A stretch of DNA of 64,000 bases from Pararhizobium sp. A13 (GTDB taxonomy: Bacteria > Pseudomonadota > Alphaproteobacteria > Rhizobiales > Rhizobiaceae). This document shows, one piece after another, positions 16,877 through 25,582 of this stretch. The stretch covers positions 1,426,001-1,490,000 of the forward strand of contig NZ_CP149511.1 of assembly GCF_040126305.1 (NCBI RefSeq), written 5' to 3'. Made by a program: the position numbers and the translations under genes. Each line of letters begins with the position of its first letter. Within the stretch, counting starts at the first letter, position 1. A model generated the notes under the pieces. It did no database searches, had not been told where the DNA came from, and saw only the letters and a program-made list of their open reading frames with translations.

Positions 16877-18040
16877 TCAAACGACGCCATGCACGGCGAG
16901 AACGTGGCGCATGCGCTCTGCCGCCTGCTCCGGATCGGCAAGGACGCGAGCCCGGTCGGCGAGACGGAACAATTCGGCGAGATGCACGAGCGACCGGGCA
17001 CTCTCCTGGCCGCCGATCATGGTGAAATGGTGCTGAAGGCCGTTGAGATAGGCTAGGAAGACGACGCCCGTCTTGTAGAAGCGCGTTGGCGCCTTGAATA
17101 TGTGCCGGGAGAGCGGAACGGTCGGCTCGAGCAGATCGAAGAACGAGCGCTGACGGTCCGCGCCAAGCGCCGCCATGGCCGCGGAAGCGGCGGGCGCGAT
17201 GGCGTCGAAGATCCCGAGCAGCGCATCGGAATGCCCCTGCTCGTCGCCGGCGATCAATTCGGCATAGTTGAAGTCGTCGCCGGTATACATGCGCACGCCC
17301 TTCGGCAGGCGTCGGCGCATCGCGATTTCCTTTTCCTTCGACAGCAGCGAGACCTTTATACCGTCAACCTTGGCCGCATGCGCCACGATCACGTCGAGGC
17401 AGGTTTCCATCGCCGTCAGATGATCGCGATTGCCCCAGTAGCCTTCGAGCGCCGGATCGAACATCTCGCCAAGCCAATGGATGATCACCGGTTCGCGCAC
17501 CTGCGACAGGATGCGGGCATAGACCTTGATGTAGTCGTCAGGGCCGCGCGCGGCAGCAGCAAGGGCCCGGCTCGCCATCAGGATGATCCGGCCCCCGGCA
17601 GCCTCCACTGTCTCGATCTGCGCCTCATAGGCCCTGATGATCGTATCGAGCGTCACGTCCGGTCCCGGTGCAAGATGGTCGGTCCCGGCACCGCAGGCAA
17701 TCAGGGCGCCGCTGCGACCGCGCGCTTCGGCAAGCGCGCGCCGGATCAGCTCCTGCGCCTCCGCCCAGCCAAGCCCCATGCCGCGCTGGGCGGTATCCAT
17801 CGCCTCGGCGACACCCAGCCCGAGGTCCCAGAGCCGATGACGAAAGGCAAGCGTGCGCTCCCAGTCGATCGCCGGTGTCAGCCAGGGGTCATTGTCGGCC
17901 AGCGGATCGGCGACCACATGGGCTGCGGCAAAGACGACACGCGGGAACGATTTCGCCTCCCGCCGCGCAAGCGGGATCGGCGTTCCGGTAAGCGTGTAGG
18001 GTGTAATGCGGCCGCCGAGCGGCAGGTTGATCGTCACCAT
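16877..18040 (-). CDS. DUF993 protein (DHDPS/aldolase-like TIM barrel)
   Basis: 387 residues matching the DUF993 family, uncharacterised relatives of dihydrodipicolinate synthase/N-acetylneuraminate lyase. Recognisable segments: 'RVVFAAAHVVADPLADNDPW' early, 'IDWERTLAFRHRLWDLGLGVAEAMDTAQRGMGL', and the central 'VDGIKVSLLSKEKEIAMRRRLP', whose Lys is a candidate Schiff-base residue. Starts 3 bp after the dehydrogenase gene at 18044 and almost touches the enolase-superfamily gene, so co-transcribed. The reaction is not established; a retro-aldol or dehydration step on a keto-sugar acid fits the neighbours. Confidence 0.85.
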   Translation of the reverse strand: MVTINLPLGGRITPYTLTGTPIPLARREAKSFPRVVFAAAHVVADPLADNDPWLTPAIDWERTLAFRHRLWDLGLGVAEAMDTAQRGMGLGWAEAQELIRRALAEARGRSGALIACGAGTDHLAPGPDVTLDTIIRAYEAQIETVEAAGGRIILMASRALAAAARGPDDYIKVYARILSQVREPVIIHWLGEMFDPALEGYWGNRDHLTAMETCLDVIVAHAAKVDGIKVSLLSKEKEIAMRRRLPKGVRMYTGDDFNYAELIAGDEQGHSDALLGIFDAIAPAASAAMAALGADRQRSFFDLLEPTVPLSRHIFKAPTRFYKTGVVFLAYLNGLQHHFTMIGGQESARSLVHLAELFRLADRARVLADPEQAAERMRHVLAVHGVV

Positions 18041-18043
18041 CGC

Positions 18044-19192
18044 CTAGAACTCCAATGCCGGCACGTCGAGCCAGCGGCGCTCGGCCCAGGATTTCAGTCC
18101 CAGTTCGGCAAGCTGCACGCCCCTGGCGCCCGCTTCGAGCCCATAAGGCCATGGCGCATCTTCCGCGACATGGCGCAGGAACATTTCCCACTGCACCTTG
18201 AAGCCGTTGTCGAAGACTTGCGTGTCTGGAACCTCGTCCCAGGTCTTGTAGAAGTCGATCGTCTGCGGCTGGTCCGGGTTCCACACCGGCTTCGGTGTAT
18301 TCACCCGGTGCTGCGTCCAGCATTTTGTCAGTCCTGCGACCGCCGAGCCATGGGTGCCGTCGACCTGGAACGTCACCAGATCGTCGCGCCGGACCCGCAC
18401 CGCCCAGGAGGAGTTGATCTGCGCGATCACGCCACCGTCGAGCTCGAACGTCGCATAGGCAGCATCATCGGTGTCGCAATTGTACGGCTGCCCACCCTCG
18501 TCGACGCGTGCCGGAATGTGGGTGGCACCAAGGCAGGACACCGCCCGGACCTCGCCGAACAGGTTGTCGAGCACGTAGCGCCAGTGGCAGAGCATGTCGA
18601 GTATGATACCGCCGCCGTCACCCTTGCGGTAGTTCCAGGACGGCCGCTGCGCCGGCACGCCCCAATCACCCTCGAACACCCAGTAGCCGAATTCGCCGCG
18701 CACCGAGAGAATCTTGCCGAAAAAGCCCGAGTCACGCAGAAGTGCCAGCTTGCGCAGGCCGGGCAGAAACAATTTGTCCTGAACGACACCGTGTTTCAGG
18801 CCGGAGGCGCGCGCTTTGCGGGCGAGCTTGATCGCGACTGCAAGATCGTCCGAGATCGGCTTTTCGCAATAGACGTGCTTGCCGGCATCGATCGCCCGGC
18901 TCAAAAGCTGCGCCCGCATCAGCGTCGTGCCGGCGTCGAAGAAGATCGTATCGTTCGGATTGGCAAGTGCTGAAGCGATATCGCTCGACCAGCGGGCGAT
19001 GCCGTGCTTGCGGGCAAGCTCCTCCATCTTGGCGGCGTTGCGACCGACGATGATCGGATCGATCTCAAGGCGCTCGCCCGACTTCAGTATCAGGCCGCCC
19101 TGATCCCTGATGGCGAGAATGGAGCGTACAAGGTGTTGATTGTATCCCATGCGTCCGGTGACGCCGTGAAGAATGATCCCGAGACGTGCCAT
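18044..19192 (-). CDS. Gfo/Idh/MocA-family oxidoreductase
   Basis: 382 residues. Unusual N-terminus 'LGIILHGVTGRMGYNQHL' (Gly-x-x-Gly-x-x-Gly, reminiscent of dihydrodipicolinate reductase), then 'HVYCEKPISDDLAVA' with the catalytic-region Glu-Lys-Pro. Later 'GGGIILDMLCHWRYVLDNLFGEV' provides the substrate-site Asp/His positions. The start at 19192 has GGGGAGG at 6-8 nt. First gene of a leftward operon (18044-14600), divergent from TetR/ABC genes and preceded by the GTAACT-N4-AGTTAC palindrome. It probably carries out the first oxidation of the imported sugar. Confidence 0.9.
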   Translation of the reverse strand: MARLGIILHGVTGRMGYNQHLVRSILAIRDQGGLILKSGERLEIDPIIVGRNAAKMEELARKHGIARWSSDIASALANPNDTIFFDAGTTLMRAQLLSRAIDAGKHVYCEKPISDDLAVAIKLARKARASGLKHGVVQDKLFLPGLRKLALLRDSGFFGKILSVRGEFGYWVFEGDWGVPAQRPSWNYRKGDGGGIILDMLCHWRYVLDNLFGEVRAVSCLGATHIPARVDEGGQPYNCDTDDAAYATFELDGGVIAQINSSWAVRVRRDDLVTFQVDGTHGSAVAGLTKCWTQHRVNTPKPVWNPDQPQTIDFYKTWDEVPDTQVFDNGFKVQWEMFLRHVAEDAPWPYGLEAGARGVQLAELGLKSWAERRWLDVPALEF

Positions 19193-19250
19193 TGATTCCT
19201 CCCCTGCCATCGTCGAGCTGAAGGGGCGACTATGGCCTTTGCTTCAGCCG

Positions 19251-19266
19251 GTAACTAAACAGTTAC
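19251..19266. promoter_or_regulatory. Putative TetR operator 1 (GTAACTAAACAGTTAC)
   Basis: Perfect 6-bp inverted repeat with a 4-nt spacer, about 59 bp upstream of the 19192 start. A near copy, GTAACCAATTAGTTAT, lies at 20124-20139 upstream of the ABC operon. Confidence 0.55.
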
Positions 19267-19319
19267 TTGATGACAGAGAGACCACGCACTTGTCAACAAA
19301 AAAAATAACATGTTTGGAA

Positions 19320-19997
19320 TTATCGGCGGATTGAGGCGAGCGTCACATGCACGATATGATGTTCCCACCGGCCGACATTCGCAGGCTCGATTAGGTCGCG
19401 CCCGAAGATCGTCGACAGCGTGTACTGATTGGAAAGATAGAAATATCCGAGCGAGGCGATCGTCAGGTAGACGTGAAGAGGATCGGCATCCTCGATGAAG
19501 GTGCCCTCGGCTTTTCCACGCTGAAGCAGGTCGGCGAGTTCGCCGATCAGATGCGAATGCAGCTCGCGCAGGCGCTTCGACTGGCGAAGCCAACGCGCCC
19601 TGTGCAGGTTCTCCGTCCCCAGCAGGCTGAGGAACTCGGGATTGTCGAGAAAATAACGCCAGGTGAATAGGGAAAGCTCGCGAATCCCGTCTTCCGGGCT
19701 CCGATTTGCAAGATCCAGCGCCCGCTCCGCCGAGCGGATATTGATGTAGGCTTGCTCGAGCACGGCGAGATAAAGCTGCTCCTTGTCCCCGAAATAATGG
19801 TAGAGCATGCGCTTGTTGGTGCCTGCTCGTTCGGCGATCGCATCAACACGGGCGCCACCCATGCCGTTGCCCGCAAATTCCACCGTTGCAGCATCCAGAA
19901 TTGCCGCTCGCGTGCGCTCGGGATCGCGCTGGTTCGCGCGCTCCGACACGCCACGGCGACCACGCCCAGTTCGACCAGCCTCGCCGCTTCCATCCAT
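19320..19997 (-). CDS. TetR-family transcriptional regulator
   Basis: 225 residues. N-terminal TetR HTH: 'RTRAAILDAATVEFAGNGMGGARVDAIAERAGTNKRMLYHYFGDKEQLYLAVLEQAY' (about residues 28-84), followed by a helical ligand/dimerisation domain of the usual size. The start at 19997 is supported by GAGAGGG; the frame extends upstream to 20147 through AT-rich non-coding-like DNA. It lies between the leftward catabolic operon and the rightward ABC operon, both of which carry GTAA-N8-TTA palindromes, and is the best candidate to bind them. Confidence 0.92.
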   Translation of the reverse strand: MDGSGEAGRTGRGRRGVSERANQRDPERTRAAILDAATVEFAGNGMGGARVDAIAERAGTNKRMLYHYFGDKEQLYLAVLEQAYINIRSAERALDLANRSPEDGIRELSLFTWRYFLDNPEFLSLLGTENLHRARWLRQSKRLRELHSHLIGELADLLQRGKAEGTFIEDADPLHVYLTIASLGYFYLSNQYTLSTIFGRDLIEPANVGRWEHHIVHVTLASIRR

Positions 19998-20045
19998 CCG
20001 AGCACCCTCTCCATCGACACATTTGCAATAGCCGCACCGATCATA

Positions 20046-20064
20046 TTGTAAAATAAATTTACAA
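20046..20064. promoter_or_regulatory. Putative operator TTGTAAAATAAATTTACAA
   Basis: Perfect 7-bp arms TTGTAAA/TTTACAA with a 5-nt spacer, upstream of the TetR gene. The same 7-5-7 layout with one mismatch recurs at 27718-27736 before the DHDPS-family gene. Confidence 0.55.
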
Positions 20065-20123
20065 GATAATGATAGATCGCTAAACAGGTGCTTGACACCT
20101 TCCATACTTTCCAACATAACTTG

Positions 20124-20139
20124 TAACCAATTAGTTATT
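20124..20139. promoter_or_regulatory. Putative TetR operator 2 (GTAACCAATTAGTTAT)
   Basis: Same 6-4-6 layout as the site at 19251-19266, with one changed base in each arm. It lies about 60 bp upstream of the binding-protein start codon. Confidence 0.5.
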
Positions 20140-20198
20140 TGTTGCAAGGGAAATCAAGGGGACTGCTGGGAGGCGGCCCCAATGAGGAGGAGGAGCAG

Positions 20199-21488
20199 AT
20201 GACGCCACGCGTAAGCAGACGGAATTTCGTTGCGGGGGGAGCAGCGCTTCTATCGCTCGGAGCACTTGGCGCGGGCAACGCCCTCGCCCAAGACTCTCGC
20301 CTTCGGGTTCTTTGGTGGGGCTCGCAGGCCCGTGCCGACCGCACCAACAAGGTCTCGCAACTCTATCAGACCAAGAATGCCGGCACGTCGATCAACGGCG
20401 AGTTCCTCGGATGGGGCGACTACTGGCCGCGTCTTGCCACCCAGGTCGCCGGGCGCAATGCGCCGGATGTCATCCAGATGGACTATCGCTACATCGTCGA
20501 ATATGCCCGCCGCGGCGCTCTGGCTCCACTGGAGGCCTATGTCCCGGCGAAACTCAAGGTCGACGACTTCGACAAGTCGCAGATCGAAGGCGGCAGCGTC
20601 GACGGACATCTCTATGGCATCAGCCTCGGCGCGAACGCTGCCGCGACCGTACTCAATGCGTCGGCCTTCGAGGAATGCGGCGTCGATTTGCCGACGCAGG
20701 CAACGACCTGGGAAGAATTCGCCCGCATGGGCGCAGAAATCACCAAGGCGGGCAAGCGCAAGGGCATGTACGGCCTGGCCGACGGCAGCGTCAACGAGCC
20801 GCTGTTTGAAAACTGGCTGCGCCAGCGCGGCAAGGCGCTCTACACCGTCGAAGGCAAGATCGCCTTCGATCTTGACGACGCCACCGCATGGTTCGACATG
20901 TGGGCGAAGTTCCGCCAGGCCGGTGTCTGCGTTCCGCCGGATGTCCAGGCGCTCGACAAGAACGATATCGAGACGAACACGGTATCGATCGGTCGCTCCG
21001 CCGCATCCTTCGCCCATTCCAACCAGTTCGTTGGCTATCAGGCGATCAACAAGGACAAGCTCAGTCTCACCAACCACATGCGCATCGAAGCGGCCTCGAA
21101 GGGCGGTCACTACCGCAAGCCGTCAATGTTCTTCTCCATCTCGGCCCAGTCGAAGGCCGTCGATCAGGCCGTCGCCTACATCGACTTTTTCGTGAAGAAC
21201 CCGCAAGCCATAGAAATCCTCGGCGTCGAACGGGGCATCCCGGAATCGGCTGCCATGCGCGAGGTTGTCGCGGCGAAGCTCGATCCGCAGGGCAAGATAG
21301 CGCTCGACTATGTCGCCGGTCTCGGCGATCTCGTCGGCAAGCTGCCGCCGCCACCGCCGGCAGGTGCCGGCGAGGCAGAACTCGCCCTGCGAAGCATCGG
21401 CGAGCAGGTCGGCTTCGAGCAACTTTCGCCCGCCGACGGCGGCAAGGCGCTCGTTGACGAAATCGCGCGCATCGTCGGACGAGGCTGA
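20199..21488 (+). CDS. ABC sugar-transporter extracellular binding protein
   Basis: 429-residue family-1 solute-binding protein with a twin-arginine signal ('SRRNFVAGGAALLSLGALGAGNALAQD'), acting in the periplasm. Early 'LRVLWWGSQARADRTNKVSQLYQTKN' and 'DVIQMDYRYIVEYARRGALAPL' are typical of CUT1-type binding proteins. The start at 20199 lies just after a GAGGAGGAGGAG ribosome-binding run. First gene of the operon with two permeases, two dehydrogenases and an ATPase. Paralogue of the orphan binding protein at 7003-8298, so two related ligands are likely. Confidence 0.93.
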   Translation: MTPRVSRRNFVAGGAALLSLGALGAGNALAQDSRLRVLWWGSQARADRTNKVSQLYQTKNAGTSINGEFLGWGDYWPRLATQVAGRNAPDVIQMDYRYIVEYARRGALAPLEAYVPAKLKVDDFDKSQIEGGSVDGHLYGISLGANAAATVLNASAFEECGVDLPTQATTWEEFARMGAEITKAGKRKGMYGLADGSVNEPLFENWLRQRGKALYTVEGKIAFDLDDATAWFDMWAKFRQAGVCVPPDVQALDKNDIETNTVSIGRSAASFAHSNQFVGYQAINKDKLSLTNHMRIEAASKGGHYRKPSMFFSISAQSKAVDQAVAYIDFFVKNPQAIEILGVERGIPESAAMREVVAAKLDPQGKIALDYVAGLGDLVGKLPPPPPAGAGEAELALRSIGEQVGFEQLSPADGGKALVDEIARIVGRG

Positions 21489-21493
21489 TCGGC

Positions 21494-22456
21494 ATGCACA
21501 GCGTGACGCGCACCGCCACGACGGCCATTGCCGTGCACGGGCCGCGGCCAGTGGTGAAGGCTAAGGGGCGCCTTGCGCGCCTCTGGGCCGCCAACGGTCC
21601 GGGCTACATGTTCCTCCTGCCGTGGCTAATCGGCTTCTTCGGCCTGACGCTGGGGCCAGCCCTTGTCTCGCTGTACCTTTCCTTCACGAACTTCGACCTC
21701 ATTCAGTCTCCGGAATGGACAGGAATGGCGAACTATGTCCGGATCGCCACCGCCGATCCGAAATTTGCCGCAGCCATGAGCGTCACACTCACGTATGTGG
21801 TGCTTTCCGTTCCCTTCAAGCTGGCTTTTGCGCTGCTGGTCGCAATCGCGCTCAATCGCGGCATCAACGGACTGACCCTCTACCGGGCGATCTTCTACCT
21901 GCCGTCACTGCTCGGCGGCAGCGTTGCCATCGCGGTTCTCTGGCGGCAGCTCTTTGCCGGCGACGGGCTGGTCAATGCAGCACTCAGCCAGTTCGGCATC
22001 GAAGGGCCAAGCTGGATCTCGCATCCGAACTATTCGATCTACACGCTGGTTGCGCTGTCGGTCTGGCAGTTCGGCTCGCCGATGATCATCTTCCTCGCCG
22101 GTCTCCGGCAAATCCCGACCGACATGTATGAAGCCGCAAGCCTCGACGGGGCCTCGAAATTCCGCCAATTCTACAAGATCACCCTGCCCCTGTTGACGCC
22201 GGTCATCTTCTTCAACGCCGTGGTACAGACGATCGACGCGTTCAAGGCTTTCACCCCGGCCTTCATCATCTCGGGCGGCACCGGCGGACCGATCAATTCG
22301 ACGCTGTTCTACACGCTCTACCTCTATCAGGAGGCGTTCGGAAACTTCCGGATGGGCTACGCCTCGGCGCTTGCCTGGATCCTCGTCGTGATCATCGCGA
22401 TCTTCACCGCCTTTTCTTTCCTGACATCGCGCTATTGGGTGCACTACGATGACTGA
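21494..22456 (+). CDS. Sugar ABC transporter permease (MalF/UgpA type)
   Basis: 320-residue inner-membrane permease with six predicted membrane segments starting around residue 35. The EAA motif that docks the ATPase is 'YEAASLDGASKFRQFYKITLPLLTP' (about residues 212-236). Starts 5 bp after the binding-protein gene and overlaps the next permease by 8 bp. Forms the channel with the second permease. Confidence 0.95.
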   Translation: MHSVTRTATTAIAVHGPRPVVKAKGRLARLWAANGPGYMFLLPWLIGFFGLTLGPALVSLYLSFTNFDLIQSPEWTGMANYVRIATADPKFAAAMSVTLTYVVLSVPFKLAFALLVAIALNRGINGLTLYRAIFYLPSLLGGSVAIAVLWRQLFAGDGLVNAALSQFGIEGPSWISHPNYSIYTLVALSVWQFGSPMIIFLAGLRQIPTDMYEAASLDGASKFRQFYKITLPLLTPVIFFNAVVQTIDAFKAFTPAFIISGGTGGPINSTLFYTLYLYQEAFGNFRMGYASALAWILVVIIAIFTAFSFLTSRYWVHYDD

Positions 22457-23333
22457 CATTCCGATGACTGCCGTCACTGCTCCGCCCCCGCCGTCAACCG
22501 GACGCAGCCCCGTCGCCAGCGCGCTGATCCACGCAGCCCTGATCGCCGCATCGATCGCCATGATCTACCCGCTCCTGTGGATGGTCTCGGCGTCCGTCCG
22601 GCCGGAGGACGAGATTTTCTCCTCGACCTCACTCCTGCCGTCGTCGATCGATCTCGGCTCCTATGTCCGCGGCTGGTTCGGCCTCGACATTTCCTTCGGG
22701 CGCTTCTTCTGGAACTCGCTCGTCGTCTCGGTGCTGACCGTGATCGGCAACGTCGTCGCCTGTTCGCTCGCGGCCTACGCCTTCGCGCGGCTTCGGTTCA
22801 AGGGCCGGAACTTCTGGTTCGCGATCATGCTCGGAACGCTAATGATCCCCTATCACGTGACGCTGATCCCGCAATATGTGCTGTTCCTCAACCTCGGCTG
22901 GGTCGATACCTACCTGCCTCTGATCGTCCCGAAATTCCTGGCCTCGGACGCCTTCTTCATCTTCCTCATGGTCCAGTTCTTCCGGGGCATCCCGCGTGAG
23001 CTTGACGAGGCGGCGATGATGGACGGCTGCAGCCCCTGGCGCATCTACTGGAAGATCATGGTGCCCTTGTCGCTTCCGGTTCTGGCAACGGCCGCGATCT
23101 TCTCCTTCATCTGGACCTGGGACGATTTCTTCGGTCCGCTGATCTACCTCAACGACATGAACAACTACACGATCCAGCTTGGGCTCAGGACTTTCGTCGA
23201 CTCGAGCAGCACGTCCGACTGGGGCGGCCTGTTCGCCATGTCGACGCTGTCGCTGGTGCCGGTGTTCTTCTTCTTCCTGTTCTTCCAGCGGCTGCTCATC
23301 GAGGGCATCGCGACGACGGGCATGAAGCGGTGA
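22449..23333 (+). CDS. Sugar ABC transporter permease (MalG/UgpE type)
   Basis: 294-residue inner-membrane permease with six hydrophobic segments. EAA motif 'DEAAMMDGCSPWRIYWKIMVPLSLP' around residues 185-209, and the conserved end 'QRLLIEGIATTGMKR' (the 'GLTAGAVKG' equivalent of CUT1 permeases). Overlaps the preceding permease gene, so translationally coupled. Partner of the product of 21494-22456. Confidence 0.95.
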   Translation: MTDIPMTAVTAPPPPSTGRSPVASALIHAALIAASIAMIYPLLWMVSASVRPEDEIFSSTSLLPSSIDLGSYVRGWFGLDISFGRFFWNSLVVSVLTVIGNVVACSLAAYAFARLRFKGRNFWFAIMLGTLMIPYHVTLIPQYVLFLNLGWVDTYLPLIVPKFLASDAFFIFLMVQFFRGIPRELDEAAMMDGCSPWRIYWKIMVPLSLPVLATAAIFSFIWTWDDFFGPLIYLNDMNNYTIQLGLRTFVDSSSTSDWGGLFAMSTLSLVPVFFFFLFFQRLLIEGIATTGMKR

Positions 23334-23406
23334 CACGATCAATCTGAACGCAATCAATGATCCCCCGGGGATTGACCGAAGCCATGCATGTAAGGTGTCT
23401 GTATCG

Positions 23407-24420
23407 ATGGGTGACTTGCGTTTTGCAGCCGTTGGATTGAACCACAGCCACATCTATGGCCAGGTCAACTGCCTGCTGCGTGCCGGAGCAAAACTTGTCG
23501 GCTTCCACGACGAGGACGATCAGCTTGCTGCCGAGTTCTCCGGTGTGTACCAGGACGTACCGCGCAAGACGCTCGAAGCGATCCTCGAGGACAGGACGAT
23601 CGGCCTCGTCACATCGGCGGCGATCTCCGCGCGCCGCGCCGAACTTGCGATCTCGGTCATGCGCCACGGCAAGGACGTGCTGGTTGACAAGCCCGGCATG
23701 ACCTCGCTGGAGCAGCTTGCCGCAGTAAAACGCGTCCAGGCCGAAACGGGGCGGATCTTCTCGATCCTCTATTCCGAGCATTTCGAAAACAGTGCTACCG
23801 TCAAGGCTGGCGAACTCGTCGCTAAGGGCGCGATCGGCGAAGTAGTCCATACCGTCGGTCTCGGTCCGCACCGGCTGCGGCGCGATACACGGCCGGACTG
23901 GTTCTTCCGCCGCGCCGACTATGGCGGCATCCTGACAGACATCGCTTCGCACCAGTGCGAGCAGTTCCTGTTCTTCACCAATGCGAAGGACGCCCGGGTG
24001 CTGTCGGCCAGCGTTTCCAACCACGCCAACGTCGACCGGCCGGAGCTGCAGGATAGCGGCGACATCCACCTCTTGGCGGGCAAGACCACCGGCACGATCC
24101 ATGTCGACTGGTTCACACCGGACGGCATGCCGAGCTGGGGCGACGGCCGTCTCTTCATCATCGGCACCGCCGGCACCATCGAGATCCGCAAGACCGTGGA
24201 CCTCGCAGGCCGCGAAGGTGGCAACCACCTGTTCCTGACGGACAGGACCGGTGTGCGGCACTTCGATTGCTCGGCGCTGGAACTGCCCTTCGGCCGGCAA
24301 CTCGTCGCCGATATCCGAGACCGGACGGAAACCGCAATGCCGCAGGCCCGCTGCTTCAAAGCCATGGAACTGGCGTTGACGGCGCAGGAGATGGCCGAGA
24401 CCAATCAGGAAAGACAGTGA
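23407..24420 (+). CDS. Gfo/Idh/MocA-family oxidoreductase
   Basis: 337 residues. N-terminal Rossmann segment 'RFAAVGLNHSHIYGQVNCLLRAGAKLVGFHDED' lacks the classic GxGxxG third glycine but is typical of a sub-group of this family. 'KDVLVDKPGMTSLEQL' has Asp-Lys-Pro in place of Glu-Lys-Pro, and 'GGILTDIASHQCEQFLFF' supplies the substrate-site Asp/His. The ATG at 23407 is preferred over the GTG at 23395 because AAGG sits at proper spacing. Sits inside the ABC operon and one base from a second dehydrogenase gene, so both probably oxidise or epimerise the imported sugar. Confidence 0.88.
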   Translation: MGDLRFAAVGLNHSHIYGQVNCLLRAGAKLVGFHDEDDQLAAEFSGVYQDVPRKTLEAILEDRTIGLVTSAAISARRAELAISVMRHGKDVLVDKPGMTSLEQLAAVKRVQAETGRIFSILYSEHFENSATVKAGELVAKGAIGEVVHTVGLGPHRLRRDTRPDWFFRRADYGGILTDIASHQCEQFLFFTNAKDARVLSASVSNHANVDRPELQDSGDIHLLAGKTTGTIHVDWFTPDGMPSWGDGRLFIIGTAGTIEIRKTVDLAGREGGNHLFLTDRTGVRHFDCSALELPFGRQLVADIRDRTETAMPQARCFKAMELALTAQEMAETNQERQ

Positions 24421-24421
24421 A

Positions 24422-25495
24422 ATGAGCATCAGGACAGTCGCTGTCGTCGGTTGTGGCATTGGCAGATCGCACATCGTCGAAGGCTATCTTCCACACCCCG
24501 ACAAGTTCCGCGTGGTCGCGATCTGCGACCTCGACGAAACGCGGCTGAAGCAGGTCGGCGACGAGTTCTCTATTGCCCGCCGCACGACCGCGTTCGACGA
24601 GCTGCTTGCCGACGTCACGATCGACATCATCGACATCTGCACGCCGCCGAGCATCCATCTCGGCCAGGTGGTCGCGGCCCTTCGCGCCGGAAAACATGTG
24701 ATCTGCGAAAAGCCGCTCACCGGCTCGATCGCCGGCGTCGACGAGATCATCGAGGCGGAAAAGAACGCCAAGGGCGTGCTGATGCCGATCTTCCAGTATC
24801 GCTACGGAGACGGCATCGAGCAGGCAAGGCGCATCATCGACGCCGGCATCGCCGGCAAGCCCTATCTCGGCTCGGTCGAGACCTTCTGGCTGCGCATCCC
24901 GAAATACTACACCGTTCCCTGGCGCGGCAAATGGGCGACCGAGCTTGGCGGCGTCCTCGTCACCCACGCGCTGCACCAGCACGACATGCTGACCCATCTG
25001 ATGGGGCCGGTCGCCAAGGTCTTCGGCCGCGTCGCAACCCGCGTTAACGACATCGAGGTCGAGGATTGCGCAACGGCGAGCCTGCTGATGCAAAGCGGCG
25101 CCCTTGTCTCGCTTTCCTGCACGCTTGGTTCGCAGGAGCAGATCAGTAGGCTGCGCCTGCATTTTGAAAACGTGACATTCGAAAGCAGCCATGATCCCTA
25201 TGCGCCGGGCAAGAATCCGTGGAAGATTGTCGCAGCGAACGACACCGTGCAGGCAAGCATCGACGCGCTGCTTATCGACTGGAAGCCCGTCGCGCCGCGC
25301 TTCACAACGCAAATGAAACATTTCCACCGGTACCTCAGCGGCGAAGGTCCGCTGCCGGTGACTAGCCGTGACGCCCGGAAGGCGCTGGAGCTGGTGACGG
25401 CGATTTACCAGTCGTCCGACAGCGGTTCGGAAGTCACGTTGCCAATCACATCGGACAGTCCGAAATATGCCGACTGGCGCGCTAGAACACGCTAG
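24422..25495 (+). CDS. Gfo/Idh/MocA-family oxidoreductase
   Basis: 357 residues. Classic Rossmann 'TVAVVGCGIGRSHIVEGYLPHPDKFRVVAICD' (GCGIGRSH), 'DIIDICTPPSIHLGQVVAALRAGKHVICEKPLTGSIAGV' with Glu-Lys-Pro, and 'GGVLVTHALHQHDMLTHLMGPV' with the catalytic His pair. Starts one base after the preceding dehydrogenase stop, so coupled. Two consecutive dehydrogenases may act in series (oxidation and reduction at different carbons), as in other rhizobial polyol/amino-sugar operons. Confidence 0.9.
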   Translation: MSIRTVAVVGCGIGRSHIVEGYLPHPDKFRVVAICDLDETRLKQVGDEFSIARRTTAFDELLADVTIDIIDICTPPSIHLGQVVAALRAGKHVICEKPLTGSIAGVDEIIEAEKNAKGVLMPIFQYRYGDGIEQARRIIDAGIAGKPYLGSVETFWLRIPKYYTVPWRGKWATELGGVLVTHALHQHDMLTHLMGPVAKVFGRVATRVNDIEVEDCATASLLMQSGALVSLSCTLGSQEQISRLRLHFENVTFESSHDPYAPGKNPWKIVAANDTVQASIDALLIDWKPVAPRFTTQMKHFHRYLSGEGPLPVTSRDARKALELVTAIYQSSDSGSEVTLPITSDSPKYADWRARTR

Positions 25496-25582
25496 CGACG
25501 CCCAGGCGATTGAACCAACTCCGCCCGAGCAATTCGGTGCGGCGTCAAAACACCGGGAACGGTCCAAGGGAGGATGTGGACG

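Noticed and set aside
17102..18973. 623-codon plus-strand frame opposite the DUF993 and dehydrogenase genes
   Set aside because: Composition is typical of an antisense frame (Arg/Asp/His/Gln rich), crosses two confirmed genes and has no recognisable domain.
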